A DNA stretch of 5,381 nt from Actinomycetota bacterium (lineage in GTDB: Bacteria; Actinomycetota; Actinomycetes; Nanopelagicales; Nanopelagicaceae), in NCBI GenBank assembly GCA_009699165.1, contig WLOR01000093.1:1-5381 (forward strand). The letters run 5' to 3'. The notes beneath the pieces were generated by a model. It was given only the letters and a program-made list of their open reading frames with translations. It did no database searches and was not told the origin of the DNA. Shown here one piece after another: positions 1 through 5,381 of the stretch; within the stretch, counting starts at the first letter, position 1; every line of letters begins with the position of its first letter. Both the position numbers and the translations under genes were made by a program.

Positions 1-351
1 AACCGCTACCCAATCAATACCTCGAAGCCACGTAGATGCAACGAATCCAGCAACGTCGGTTATTGCACCGCCGCCTATACCAACAATTAAATCCGTACGA
101 GTAAACCCAGCTGCACCCAGCCAATCCCAGAGTTTGGAGACCGTCTCCAGATTCTTTGCTCCCTCACCATCAGGGACGGCAAAGTAAAATAGCTCTGCAT
201 CGCACTCAAATGAGACGGTAGGTTTAAAACGCTCTGTGTGAATTACTGCCACTCGCGATCGACCCTCAACCATGGCTAACAACTGTGTATTCCAATCGCA
301 ATCTACATAGATCTCATAGTTTCGTTCGGCTTTAACCTCAATTTTTTTCAT
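1..351 (-). CDS. aroB: 3-dehydroquinate synthase, N-terminal third (partial, runs off left edge)
   Basis: AroB converts DAHP to 3-dehydroquinate, step 2 of the cytoplasmic shikimate pathway, using NAD and a divalent metal. 117 residues are visible of a family length near 360; the metal-binding histidines and C-terminal domain lie outside the window. The recognisable parts are the PDGEGAKN segment (residues 60-67) and the dinucleotide-binding signature GGGAITDVAGFVA at 93-105 followed by LRG at 109-111, the classic DHQS pattern GGG..xD..GF.A....RG. Two ATG codons stand in tandem (354 and 351). The AAAGGTGG ribosome site at 364-357 lies 2 bases from the first and 5 from the second, so I chose the second; the proteins differ by one Met. 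The gene overlaps the end of aroK by 14 or 17 bases, which suggests translational coupling. Family assignment is very secure. Confidence 0.95.
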   Translation of the reverse strand, partial: MKKIEVKAERNYEIYVDCDWNTQLLAMVEGRSRVAVIHTERFKPTVSFECDAELFYFAVPDGEGAKNLETVSKLWDWLGAAGFTRTDLIVGIGGGAITDVAGFVASTWLRGIDWVAV

Positions 352-853
352 CATCGCCACCTTTCACAATCTCATTAACAACCTGTTCGGTGGTTTTAGA
401 ATCAACTAGGACGATCGATGTTGCTAGGCTCTCGTAAATCGGCCGTCGAAGTTCGTAAAGGGCTTGCCATTGAGCGCGTGGATTACCTAATAATAACGGC
501 CTATCACGGTTAAATCCGACACGTGGTGCTGCAACAGAAAGTGAGATATCTAGAAATACTATCCGGGCATTGCATTCTTTGATAAGCAGCTGGGCTCTCT
601 CCGCAATAGGTGCGCCTCCGCCAAGTGCCACGATGTAATCTGATTCAATCAAAGACTCTTGCAGAGCTTCGTACTCTAACTCTCTGAACTTTTCTTCACC
701 TTCTTCAACAAAGATATCCGAGATTTTTTTCCCATAGTTTCGCTCAACATATTTATCGGTATCGAGAAACTTCACACCAAGGTGCTTGGCTAGCGCTTTA
801 CCGATTGTAGATTTTCCACTACCTGGTGGACCAATAAGAACAACTTGTGGCAT
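338..853 (-). CDS. aroK: Shikimate kinase
   Basis: AroK phosphorylates shikimate at the 3-hydroxyl with ATP, step 5 of the shikimate pathway. At 171 residues it has the normal length of this single-domain P-loop kinase. Visible motifs in order are the Walker A loop GPPGSGKS (8-15), the D31-T-D33 Mg/shikimate segment, the shikimate-contacting R57, the GGG turn at 78-80, the ATP lid N115-RDRPLL (catalytic-type arginines 116/118) and the shikimate-binding R136 in LRRPIYE. Start is ATG, 9 bases after the aroC stop (TAG). I see no convincing Shine-Dalgarno, so re-initiation after aroC is likely. The 3' end overlaps aroB and contains a run of seven A. The C-terminal tail GGDDEKN is charged and probably unstructured. 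Nothing is missing, and confidence in function is high. Confidence 0.97.
   Translation of the reverse strand: MPQVVLIGPPGSGKSTIGKALAKHLGVKFLDTDKYVERNYGKKISDIFVEEGEEKFRELEYEALQESLIESDYIVALGGGAPIAERAQLLIKECNARIVFLDISLSVAAPRVGFNRDRPLLLGNPRAQWQALYELRRPIYESLATSIVLVDSKTTEQVVNEIVKGGDDEKN
342..348 (-). repeat. Seven-A homopolymer in the aroK/aroB overlap
   Basis: The coding strand carries AAAAAAA just before the aroK stop (TGA 340-338) and just after the aroB start. In the aroK frame it is read GAA AAA AAT TGA, and in the aroB frame ATG AAA AAA ATT GAG. The aroB frame is +1 relative to aroK, so removal of one A would join the two reading frames. Confidence 0.75.
357..364 (-). promoter_or_regulatory. 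Ribosome binding site of aroB, inside aroK
   Basis: Read on the minus strand this is AAAGGTGG, one mismatch from the AAGGAGG core. It lies within the last codons of aroK and 5 bases before the second of two tandem ATGs (351), only 2 before the first (354). The spacing is what decides the start in favour of 351. Confidence 0.6.
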
Positions 854-862
854 TGGTTCACG

Positions 863-2044
863 CTACTTAAAGTTTAAATTATTCATATAGCTCAAGAAAT
901 TACGCCGAGTCTCACTCACGCTATCTCCGCCAAATTTTTCTAATACGGCCTCTGCTAGTACTAGCGCGACCATTGCTTCGGCAACAACTCCTGCGGCCGG
1001 AACTGCACAGACATCAGAGCGCTGATTGATTGCCTTAGCAGGCAAGCCTGTAGCAACATCGATGGTATCTAAGGCCTTTGGAACTGTTGAGATTGGTTTC
1101 ATTGCAGCTCGAATTCGCAGAAGTTCACCGTTGGACATTCCGCCTTCAGTGCCACCTGCTCGATCTGTTCTGCGGACGATCTTGCCGTCAGAGGATTTTT
1201 CAATCTCATCATGGGCTACTGATCCGCGTCTTGTCGCAGTTTCAAATCCATCGCCCAATTCGACGCCCTTAATTGCCTGAATACCCATAAGCGCTCCAGC
1301 TAATCTGGCATCTAGTCGGCGATCCCAATGTACGTGCGAACCCAAACCGGGTGGCATATTAAAAGCTATAACCTCTACAACTCCACCGAGGGTATCGCCA
1401 TCCGAATGTGCTTTATCGATCTCTTCGATCATCAACGTACTTGATTTCGGATCAGCACATCGAACGGGATCGTCATCAATTCTCTGCATATCCGAAGCGT
1501 TAGGTAGAGGTGTATTTGATGGAACTCGTATCGAACCAATTGAAAGCACGTGACTTAAAATGCTTATTCCAACACTCTGTTGGAGAAAACTACGAGCTAC
1601 CGCACCGAGTGCAACTCGCGATGCGGTCTCTCTTGCACTGGCTCGCTCCAAAATTGCCCGAGCATCATCTAAATCATACTTTTGCATTCCCACGAGATCT
1701 GCGTGACCAGGTCGAGGTCGTGTTAACGGAGCATTCCGAGCTAGATTTTCAATCTCTGATTTCGGGATTGGATCTGCCGACATAACTTTTTCCCATTTGG
1801 GCCACTCGGAGTTTGCAATCTGTATTGAGATCGGACCGCCTTGGGTCAATCCAAGGCGCACCCCGCCGAGGATGGTGACTTTGTCTGCCTCAAAACTCTG
1901 ACGTGCTCCCCTGCCAACACCCAATCTTCTGCGTGCTAAATGATGGTCTATATCCGCAGTAGTTATCTCCACACTTGCAGGAATCCCTTCGACTATCGCA
2001 CTCAGGGCCTGACCATGGGACTCACCAGCTGTTAACCAACGCAT
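863..2044 (-). CDS. aroC: Chorismate synthase
   Basis: AroC carries out the 1,4-trans elimination of phosphate from EPSP to give chorismate, the last shikimate-pathway step, using reduced FMN. The 393-residue length fits the family. Signature 1 is at the N-terminus (GESHG 7-11, catalytic-type H10). The [12 protein letters not shown] loop is at 38-49, the RPGHADL segment with the second key histidine H114 at 111-117, followed by the [12 protein letters not shown] helix. The flavin-site stretch [12 protein letters not shown] is at 296-307, and signature 3 [16 protein letters not shown] at 342-357 carries D344. The ATG gives the canonical [11 protein letters not shown] start. It lies 23 bases inside the 3' end of the upstream prepilin peptidase gene, and there is no clear ribosome site, so initiation probably depends on translation of that gene. 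All catalytic residues are present. Confidence 0.98.
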   Translation of the reverse strand: MRWLTAGESHGQALSAIVEGIPASVEITTADIDHHLARRRLGVGRGARQSFEADKVTILGGVRLGLTQGGPISIQIANSEWPKWEKVMSADPIPKSEIENLARNAPLTRPRPGHADLVGMQKYDLDDARAILERASARETASRVALGAVARSFLQQSVGISILSHVLSIGSIRVPSNTPLPNASDMQRIDDDPVRCADPKSSTLMIEEIDKAHSDGDTLGGVVEVIAFNMPPGLGSHVHWDRRLDARLAGALMGIQAIKGVELGDGFETATRRGSVAHDEIEKSSDGKIVRRTDRAGGTEGGMSNGELLRIRAAMKPISTVPKALDTIDVATGLPAKAINQRSDVCAVPAAGVVAEAMVALVLAEAVLEKFGGDSVSETRRNFLSYMNNLNFK

Positions 2045-2510
2045 AGACGTATTCTGGCAGAGGAAAGCGCTCTCTCGCAGCCAAATAGAGGGTGGTTCCG
2101 AAGATTATTGCTGGGGCCATAGCGATTGACCTCGGAAACTTTGCAATGAAGATACAGGTGGTGAGGATTTGCATCGATGCAGTGAGAAAAATACAGGCTA
2201 GTAAGAGCATGAACTGTGAGAGTGTAGAAAAATTGAGCCCTAGGGCAAGAACTATAAAGAGCTTTGCATCCCCCATTCCTACTTCTAATAAGAAAACAAC
2301 TATCACAGCTATTGCAGTGGCCAAGGCGAGAACAGGCCAAGACTGTACTCCGAATATGACTCGCTCTATTCCTGCGCAATCGAAAAGAAGTATCAGATAG
2401 ATATTTGGTATACGCCGATATCTCAGATCCGAGATTACTATCGGAACGGCGAGAAAAACTAGAGACAGCATTTTCCGATGGTAATGAGTGGCCGTTATAG
2501 GCAAACTCAC
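2022..2510 (-). CDS. Minimal A24-family prepilin peptidase (TadV/FlaK-like)
   Basis: This is an integral membrane aspartic protease expected to cleave the short leader peptides of type IV/Tad pilins at the cytoplasmic membrane face. At up to 162 residues it has only the peptidase domain; the N-terminal cysteine-bearing methylation domain of PilD-type enzymes is absent. Both catalytic aspartates are in their family contexts: D28 in DLRYRRIPN just after the first membrane segment, and D81 in GMGDAK (78-83). Hydrophobic segments lie roughly at 15-27, 37-54, 58-76, 84-92, 96-123 and 129-146, and the AP..IFG stretch (132-138) resembles the conserved P-x-G near the family C-terminus. The start is uncertain. 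GTG at 2510, 7 bases after aroE, has no ribosome site. ATG at 2471 (residue 14) would put the first Asp at residue 15, as in FlaK/TadV-sized proteins. No pilin gene is in the window. An equivalent gene (Rv2551c) sits after aroE in M. tuberculosis. Confidence 0.88.
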   Translation of the reverse strand: MSLPITATHYHRKMLSLVFLAVPIVISDLRYRRIPNIYLILLFDCAGIERVIFGVQSWPVLALATAIAVIVVFLLEVGMGDAKLFIVLALGLNFSTLSQFMLLLACIFLTASMQILTTCIFIAKFPRSIAMAPAIIFGTTLYLAARERFPLPEYVYALVNSW

Positions 2511-2517
2511 GTGTGGA

Positions 2518-3327
2518 TTACTTCAGAGCTTTAAGAGCCTCTTTGCGCATCAACGCCGACATCTCTTTTCGATCGAATATTAAACCAGTGAAAAGGCCAA
2601 CCTGATCAATGCCTTGATGAATTAAGAGCTCCAATCCGTCAATACTCTCTGCGCCAGATTTAACCCAAGTAGCTAAGGCCTTTGTTGGCCAAGGTTTATA
2701 GAGAACGTCGAAAAAAAGCCCCGTCGGATTGGCAGGGAAGAAATCCACCAATGAGTCAGTTGCACCGGCTGGCGTCGTTGAGACAATTACATCTGCGGAT
2801 TCAAAATAATTGCAATCACCCCATGAGACAAAATCTAAAGTTGAGCGCTCAACACAGTTGCTCATCATCTCCAATTTCGTCGTAGATCTGGCCATCACGG
2901 TGATATGTGATGAAACTCCATCGCAGGCAGCTGCCACGGCTCTTGCAGTTGCGCCGGCTCCTACAATAACTACATGACCGCTTGCATCCTTGCCATGTGC
3001 ATGCAGCGCCTGTGTAAATCCTGGTACATCCGTCGTCTGCGCAGCCCACTCGTTATCTACTTTATATAGAGTATTCGCACTTCTAATTCTTTTGGCTAGA
3101 TCTGAGACCTGCGAGGCAAGTTCTAGTACCTCCTCTTTGAGTGGCATAGTGAGAGAGAAACCTGTCCAACTGTCATCACAACTATCCAAAAACCCCTTTA
3201 GTTGCCCATCTTTAACCTCTATTGGCGTGTATATCCCTTGTACTCCCAGATGTTTATATGCAACTGAGTGCAATAGCGGGCTCAAGGAGTGCGAGATCGG
3301 AGATCCTAAAACAGCGGCTTTGATCAC
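2518..3327 (-). CDS. aroE: Shikimate dehydrogenase (NADP+)
   Basis: AroE reduces 3-dehydroshikimate to shikimate with NADPH, step 4 of the pathway. The 269 residues match the usual AroE length. The N-terminal substrate domain has SHSLSP with shikimate-contacting S14 and S16, then T60 and catalytic K64 in SLTMPLK, N85 in SANTL and catalytic D100 in QTTDVPGF. The more common sequence there is NTD; here the first Asn is Thr, but the Asp is kept. The nucleotide-binding fold follows with GAGATAR (123-129) and a MARSTTK strand-turn (145-151) where NADP-preferring enzymes have NRTxxK/R. The C-terminus has DVLYKPWPT (207-215) and GLELLIHQ with Q238. It starts at GTG, overlapping the mltG stop as GTGA, with a good GGAG site 7 bases upstream. 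This is a full-length, apparently active enzyme. YdiB or quinate dehydrogenase paralogues are less likely given the aro context. Confidence 0.96.
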   Translation of the reverse strand: MIKAAVLGSPISHSLSPLLHSVAYKHLGVQGIYTPIEVKDGQLKGFLDSCDDSWTGFSLTMPLKEEVLELASQVSDLAKRIRSANTLYKVDNEWAAQTTDVPGFTQALHAHGKDASGHVVIVGAGATARAVAAACDGVSSHITVMARSTTKLEMMSNCVERSTLDFVSWGDCNYFESADVIVSTTPAGATDSLVDFFPANPTGLFFDVLYKPWPTKALATWVKSGAESIDGLELLIHQGIDQVGLFTGLIFDRKEMSALMRKEALKALK

Positions 3328-4340
3328 TTGAACGCTCCAGCTTTTCGATTCTTTTCATAAAGATGCTTCCAATTTACAAACTCATCATTTGAGCGTGTAA
3401 ATCGTGTATCGCCAGGTGCAACAGTTATGAAATATAACCAATCCCCTGCTGCAGGGTTCAAGACCGCATTCATGGCTGCAACCCCTGGACTGCCGATAGG
3501 TGATGGTGGCAAACCTACATGCTTGTAAGTATTGAATGCTGATTTAATGAGGGTAGATGTTGTGCTCAGAAAAATCTGTCCACGTGAGCCCTTGATGTAA
3601 TGAACTGTCGAGTCCATCTGTAATGGCATAGAGATCGATAGTCTATTGAAAATAACTCGTGCCACTTTAGAAAAATCTTTTGCATCACCTTCTGCCTGCA
3701 CAATTGATGCAACGGTCAACATCTGTAGAGGAGAATATTTGCCCTGGGCACTAAGAATTTTCTTTCCCGTTTCCTCACTTGTAAACCTATCAATCATCGC
3801 TTGAACCACCGTGGTCGCATTGGTATCTGCAGTGAAACTGTACTGCGCCGGAAAGAGTAGACCTTCTGATTCAGAAAATCCTTTAGGCAGTACAGCCGCT
3901 CTAAATCCCTTGGCAATCTCTGTGTCGCTAAAACCATGCGCCTTCATCATCTGCACGATCTCTTTTTTCCACGCCCCTTCAAAGACTTTAATAAGATTTG
4001 GGATCCGTGTCGGATCTAGGAGTTGATCTAAAGCCTGCTGAGCCGAGATTCCAACTGTCAGTCGATGTGCACCTGGAGCTACCCTGTCAGATCTTTTATC
4101 GCTCACGGCAACCCGAAAAAATGCAAGAGATGATTTAACAATCTTATTCTCATATAGCAGGCTAGCGACATCTGAGCCCGAAGCCCCTGCAGGCACTTCG
4201 ATTGTAACCTGCGTGTCACCCGCAACTATTGCGCGAATGGGGAAATCAGGAGCGCTCGAAACATGACTGCGCATCAAGTGCAGAGAAAAAGTCAAACCCA
4301 GGATGAAGATTAAAGCCAGAAAAACTCTTCTGTTTCTCAC
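3324..4340 (-). CDS. mltG: Endolytic murein transglycosylase MltG (YceG family)
   Basis: MltG is a membrane-anchored lytic transglycosylase that cuts nascent glycan strands and is thought to set their length. The 338-residue protein starts with a short basic stretch (MRNRR) and one membrane segment (about 6-23), placing the rest outside the membrane. A LysM-like subdomain (about 44-110) begins with the VTIEVPAGASGSDVASLLYENKIV segment. The catalytic YceG domain holds LTVASIVQAEG (208-218), where E217 aligns with the conserved catalytic-type glutamate, then VARVIFNRL (226-234), MPLQMDSTVHY (238-248), FNTYKHVGLPPSPIGSPG (269-286) and the LYFITVAPGDTRF strand near the end. In many homologues the motif reads IVExE; here the first of these acidic positions is Gln. 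The GTG start overlaps the ruvX stop by 4 bases (GTGA), with a purine-rich GAGAAGAG upstream. The next gene, aroE, overlaps its stop likewise. Confidence 0.95.
   Translation of the reverse strand: MRNRRVFLALIFILGLTFSLHLMRSHVSSAPDFPIRAIVAGDTQVTIEVPAGASGSDVASLLYENKIVKSSLAFFRVAVSDKRSDRVAPGAHRLTVGISAQQALDQLLDPTRIPNLIKVFEGAWKKEIVQMMKAHGFSDTEIAKGFRAAVLPKGFSESEGLLFPAQYSFTADTNATTVVQAMIDRFTSEETGKKILSAQGKYSPLQMLTVASIVQAEGDAKDFSKVARVIFNRLSISMPLQMDSTVHYIKGSRGQIFLSTTSTLIKSAFNTYKHVGLPPSPIGSPGVAAMNAVLNPAAGDWLYFITVAPGDTRFTRSNDEFVNWKHLYEKNRKAGAFK
3335..3338 (-). promoter_or_regulatory. Ribosome binding site of aroE, inside mltG
   Basis: The minus strand reads TGGAG followed by CGTTCAA and then the GTG start of aroE at 3327. 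The GGAG core with a 7-base spacer is the clearest Shine-Dalgarno in the window and supports GTG as the genuine start, fused to the mltG stop in a GTGA overlap. Confidence 0.6.
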
Positions 4341-4762
4341 GATTTGCTCTTCTCGATACTCAGAGCGAACTCCAAAATCGACACAGCTGCCATTGCATCT
4401 ATACGCAGTTTTGCATCTTTAGCATTTACGCCTGATTCGCGTAACGTCCTTGCCGCACTAACGGTCGATAAACGCTCATCAATCTCAACGATTGGTGCGC
4501 TGCTTAACTCTTCTAATAGAGCGCGAAAATTCCTAACCTTTTCGACTGCCAATCCAGCGGTGCCATCCATATTTGAAGGCTTTCCGACATAGATAGCGAT
4601 TGGTTCGTGTTCTGAAAAAATCTGCGCAAGAGCCGCTGAAAGCCTTTTGTCACCAGTGGCTAAAGTGGTGAGTGGCGATGCCAAGATTGCATCAGGGTCC
4701 GAGATTGCAACCCCTATTCGTACATCGCCGTAATCAAATGCTATTCGGCGACCTCTCTGCAT
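4337..4762 (-). CDS. ruvX: RuvX/YqgF-family RNase H-fold protein (putative pre-16S rRNA nuclease)
   Basis: This is a small cytoplasmic RNase H-like protein; family members are implicated in 16S rRNA 5'-end maturation and, on older grounds, in Holliday junction resolution. Its length, 141-142 residues, is typical. Numbering from the TTG at 4765, the pattern is RRIAFDYGDVRIGVAISDP with metal-binding D11, then IYVGKPSNMDGTAG (58-71), VEIDERLSTVSA (93-104) with the acidic D96/E97, and LRIDAMAA with D123. The three-acid active site is therefore complete. Two adjacent starts are possible: TTG at 4765 and ATG at 4762. An AGGG in the end of alaS (4776-4773) is 7 bases from TTG and 10 from ATG; I prefer ATG as the commoner codon. 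It follows alaS by 4-7 bases and overlaps mltG by 4. The alaS-ruvX-mltG order is widespread in Actinobacteria. Confidence 0.95.
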   Translation of the reverse strand: MQRGRRIAFDYGDVRIGVAISDPDAILASPLTTLATGDKRLSAALAQIFSEHEPIAIYVGKPSNMDGTAGLAVEKVRNFRALLEELSSAPIVEIDERLSTVSAARTLRESGVNAKDAKLRIDAMAAVSILEFALSIEKSKS

Positions 4763-4769
4763 CAAGGCT

Positions 4770-5381
4770 TTACCCTAAAAGCGATGAAGTAATTGCTGTC
4801 AGCGCTTGGTTCAACTTCGTGATGTCAGTACCGCCACCCTGCGCGAAATCATCTTTACCGCCACCGCCACCGCCCAAAATCGTGGAGCCAATCTTAACAA
4901 GGGCTCCTGCTTTAACGCCTTGCGCACGTGCGGCATCACTTGCGGCCACAACTAAAACAGGTTTAGAGTCGTTAACACTTATTAGTGCAACGACGGAATT
5001 TACCGATTTTGCGCGGATTTCAAGTGCGATTCTTCGCAAATCATCGCCGGAGATTCCATCACTCAAAACACTCACGGTAGTCGTAATGCCATTTATTACT
5101 GTTGCACTCTTAACGATTTCATCGATCTGGGCAAAGGCTGCAGCAGAGCGAACCGCACCAAGCTCTTTTTCAATATCACGGACTTTATTCAAGAGATCTG
5201 AAATACGCTCAGGCAACTCCTCTACCTTTGCACCTTTAATAATCGAGGTTAAAGAGTTTAGAAGTATGTGTTCGCGTGCCAAGAACTTATAGGCATCGAC
5301 TCCGACGAGTGCCTCTACACGTCGAACCCCTGCACCTATCGATGATTCGCTCAGCAATTTTACAACTCCAAGTTGGCCCGA
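4770..5381 (-). CDS. alaS: Alanyl-tRNA synthetase, C-terminal 203 residues (partial, enters from right edge)
   Basis: AlaRS charges tRNA-Ala and hydrolyses mischarged Ser/Gly-tRNA-Ala. Only the C-terminus is in the window, and the frame is open to the right edge. Visible residues 1-27 (SGQLGVVKLLSESSIGAGVRRVEALVG) match the conserved end of the editing region, usually xIGxFKIxSESSVGxGVRRIEAxTG. A helical, charged linker that could form a coiled coil follows (about 50-85), then the C-Ala/DHHA1-type domain with VALISVNDSKPVLVVAAS (131-148), GVKAGALVK (155-163) and the Gly-rich GGGGGGKDDFAQGGG (170-184), a hallmark of AlaRS C-termini. The protein ends SSLLG, stop TAA. The catalytic class II core and the HxxxH editing site lie beyond the window. 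It is the first visible gene of the cluster, and ruvX starts within 4-7 bases of its stop. Confidence 0.96.
   Translation of the reverse strand, partial: SGQLGVVKLLSESSIGAGVRRVEALVGVDAYKFLAREHILLNSLTSIIKGAKVEELPERISDLLNKVRDIEKELGAVRSAAAFAQIDEIVKSATVINGITTTVSVLSDGISGDDLRRIALEIRAKSVNSVVALISVNDSKPVLVVAASDAARAQGVKAGALVKIGSTILGGGGGGKDDFAQGGGTDITKLNQALTAITSSLLG
4857..4874 (-). repeat. Three tandem GGCGGT hexamers encoding six glycines in alaS
   Basis: On the minus strand GGCGGT is repeated exactly three times and encodes glycines 170-175 of the visible AlaRS fragment. A glycine run is a normal family feature here, so the repeat is explained by coding. Its perfect hexamer periodicity could allow in-frame gain or loss of two glycines at a time. 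Confidence 0.7.

Noticed and set aside
208..217. Possible transfer or mobile-element boundaries and broken genes were looked for across the window.
   Set aside because: No terminal inverted repeats, transposase fragments, tRNA genes, direct-repeat arrays or frame breaks were seen. The example interval is ordinary aroB coding sequence.
870..900. An AT-rich patch at the end of aroC containing TTGAGC and TTTAAACTT on the minus strand, considered as an internal promoter for aroK.
   Set aside because: No hexamer resembling TATAAT falls at a proper 16-18 base spacing, and the AT content is explained by the AroC tail codons (YMNNLNFK).
1510..1785. A 91-codon plus-strand open frame opposite aroC.
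   Set aside because: It is antisense to the conserved core of chorismate synthase, with no ribosome site or recognisable domain.
2032..2379. A 115-codon minus-strand frame overlapping the prepilin peptidase in another frame.
   Set aside because: The peptidase frame has both catalytic Asp motifs and membrane segments. The alternative is Cys/Ser/His-rich with no domain and looks like a frame shadow.
2678..2695. A short inverted repeat around GGCC...GGCC and the palindrome TTGGCCAA.
   Set aside because: It lies inside aroE, the stem is only about four pairs, and there is no following T-run, so it is neither a terminator nor a convincing operator.
4672..5292. A 206-codon plus-strand open frame opposite alaS and ruvX.
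   Set aside because: It is antisense to two clearly recognisable genes. Its proline run is just the complement of the AlaRS glycine tract, and it matches no family I know.

Overview
The window is a gene-dense, entirely minus-strand stretch of an actinobacterial-type chromosome. In transcription order (right to left) it holds the 3' end of alaS, ruvX (yqgF), mltG, aroE, a small A24 prepilin peptidase, aroC, aroK and the 5' end of aroB. The order alaS-ruvX-mltG-aroE-(A24 peptidase)-aroC-aroK-aroB is the one known from Actinobacteria. In Mycobacterium tuberculosis the corresponding genes run from Rv2555c down to Rv2538c, with an insertion after the peptidase. Base composition by eye is only about 45-50% GC, which is low for that phylum. 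A low-GC lineage such as the freshwater acI group (Nanopelagicales) is therefore a reasonable guess, but it is inference and no marker gene in the window settles it.

Layout: 5381-4770 is the AlaS C-terminus (end of the editing region, helical linker, Gly-rich C-Ala domain). 4762-4337 is the RuvX/YqgF RNase H-like protein. 4340-3324 is the MltG endolytic transglycosylase. 3327-2518 is shikimate dehydrogenase. 2510-2022 is a minimal prepilin peptidase. 2044-863 is chorismate synthase. 853-338 is shikimate kinase. 351 to the left edge is the first third of 3-dehydroquinate synthase. No intergenic gap exceeds about 10 bases. Three junctions overlap by 4-23 bases and a fourth (aroK/aroB) by 14 or 17. 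Several genes start with GTG, and one possibly with TTG. I see no room for a promoter or terminator between genes, so the window looks like the inside of one long, translationally coupled transcript.

Function: four of the shikimate pathway enzymes are encoded here (AroB step 2, AroE step 4, AroK step 5, AroC step 7). They supply chorismate for aromatic amino acids, folate and quinones. They share the transcript with a translation gene (alaS), an rRNA-processing/nuclease-fold gene (ruvX), a cell-wall polymerisation terminator (mltG) and a pilin-processing membrane protease. All key catalytic residues I could check are intact, and I found no broken genes, mobile elements, RNA genes or CRISPR arrays.

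I did not find a previously undescribed system. The points most worth a second look are the pilin peptidase embedded in the aro operon and a seven-A tract exactly in the aroK/aroB overlap, where loss of one base would fuse the two enzymes.
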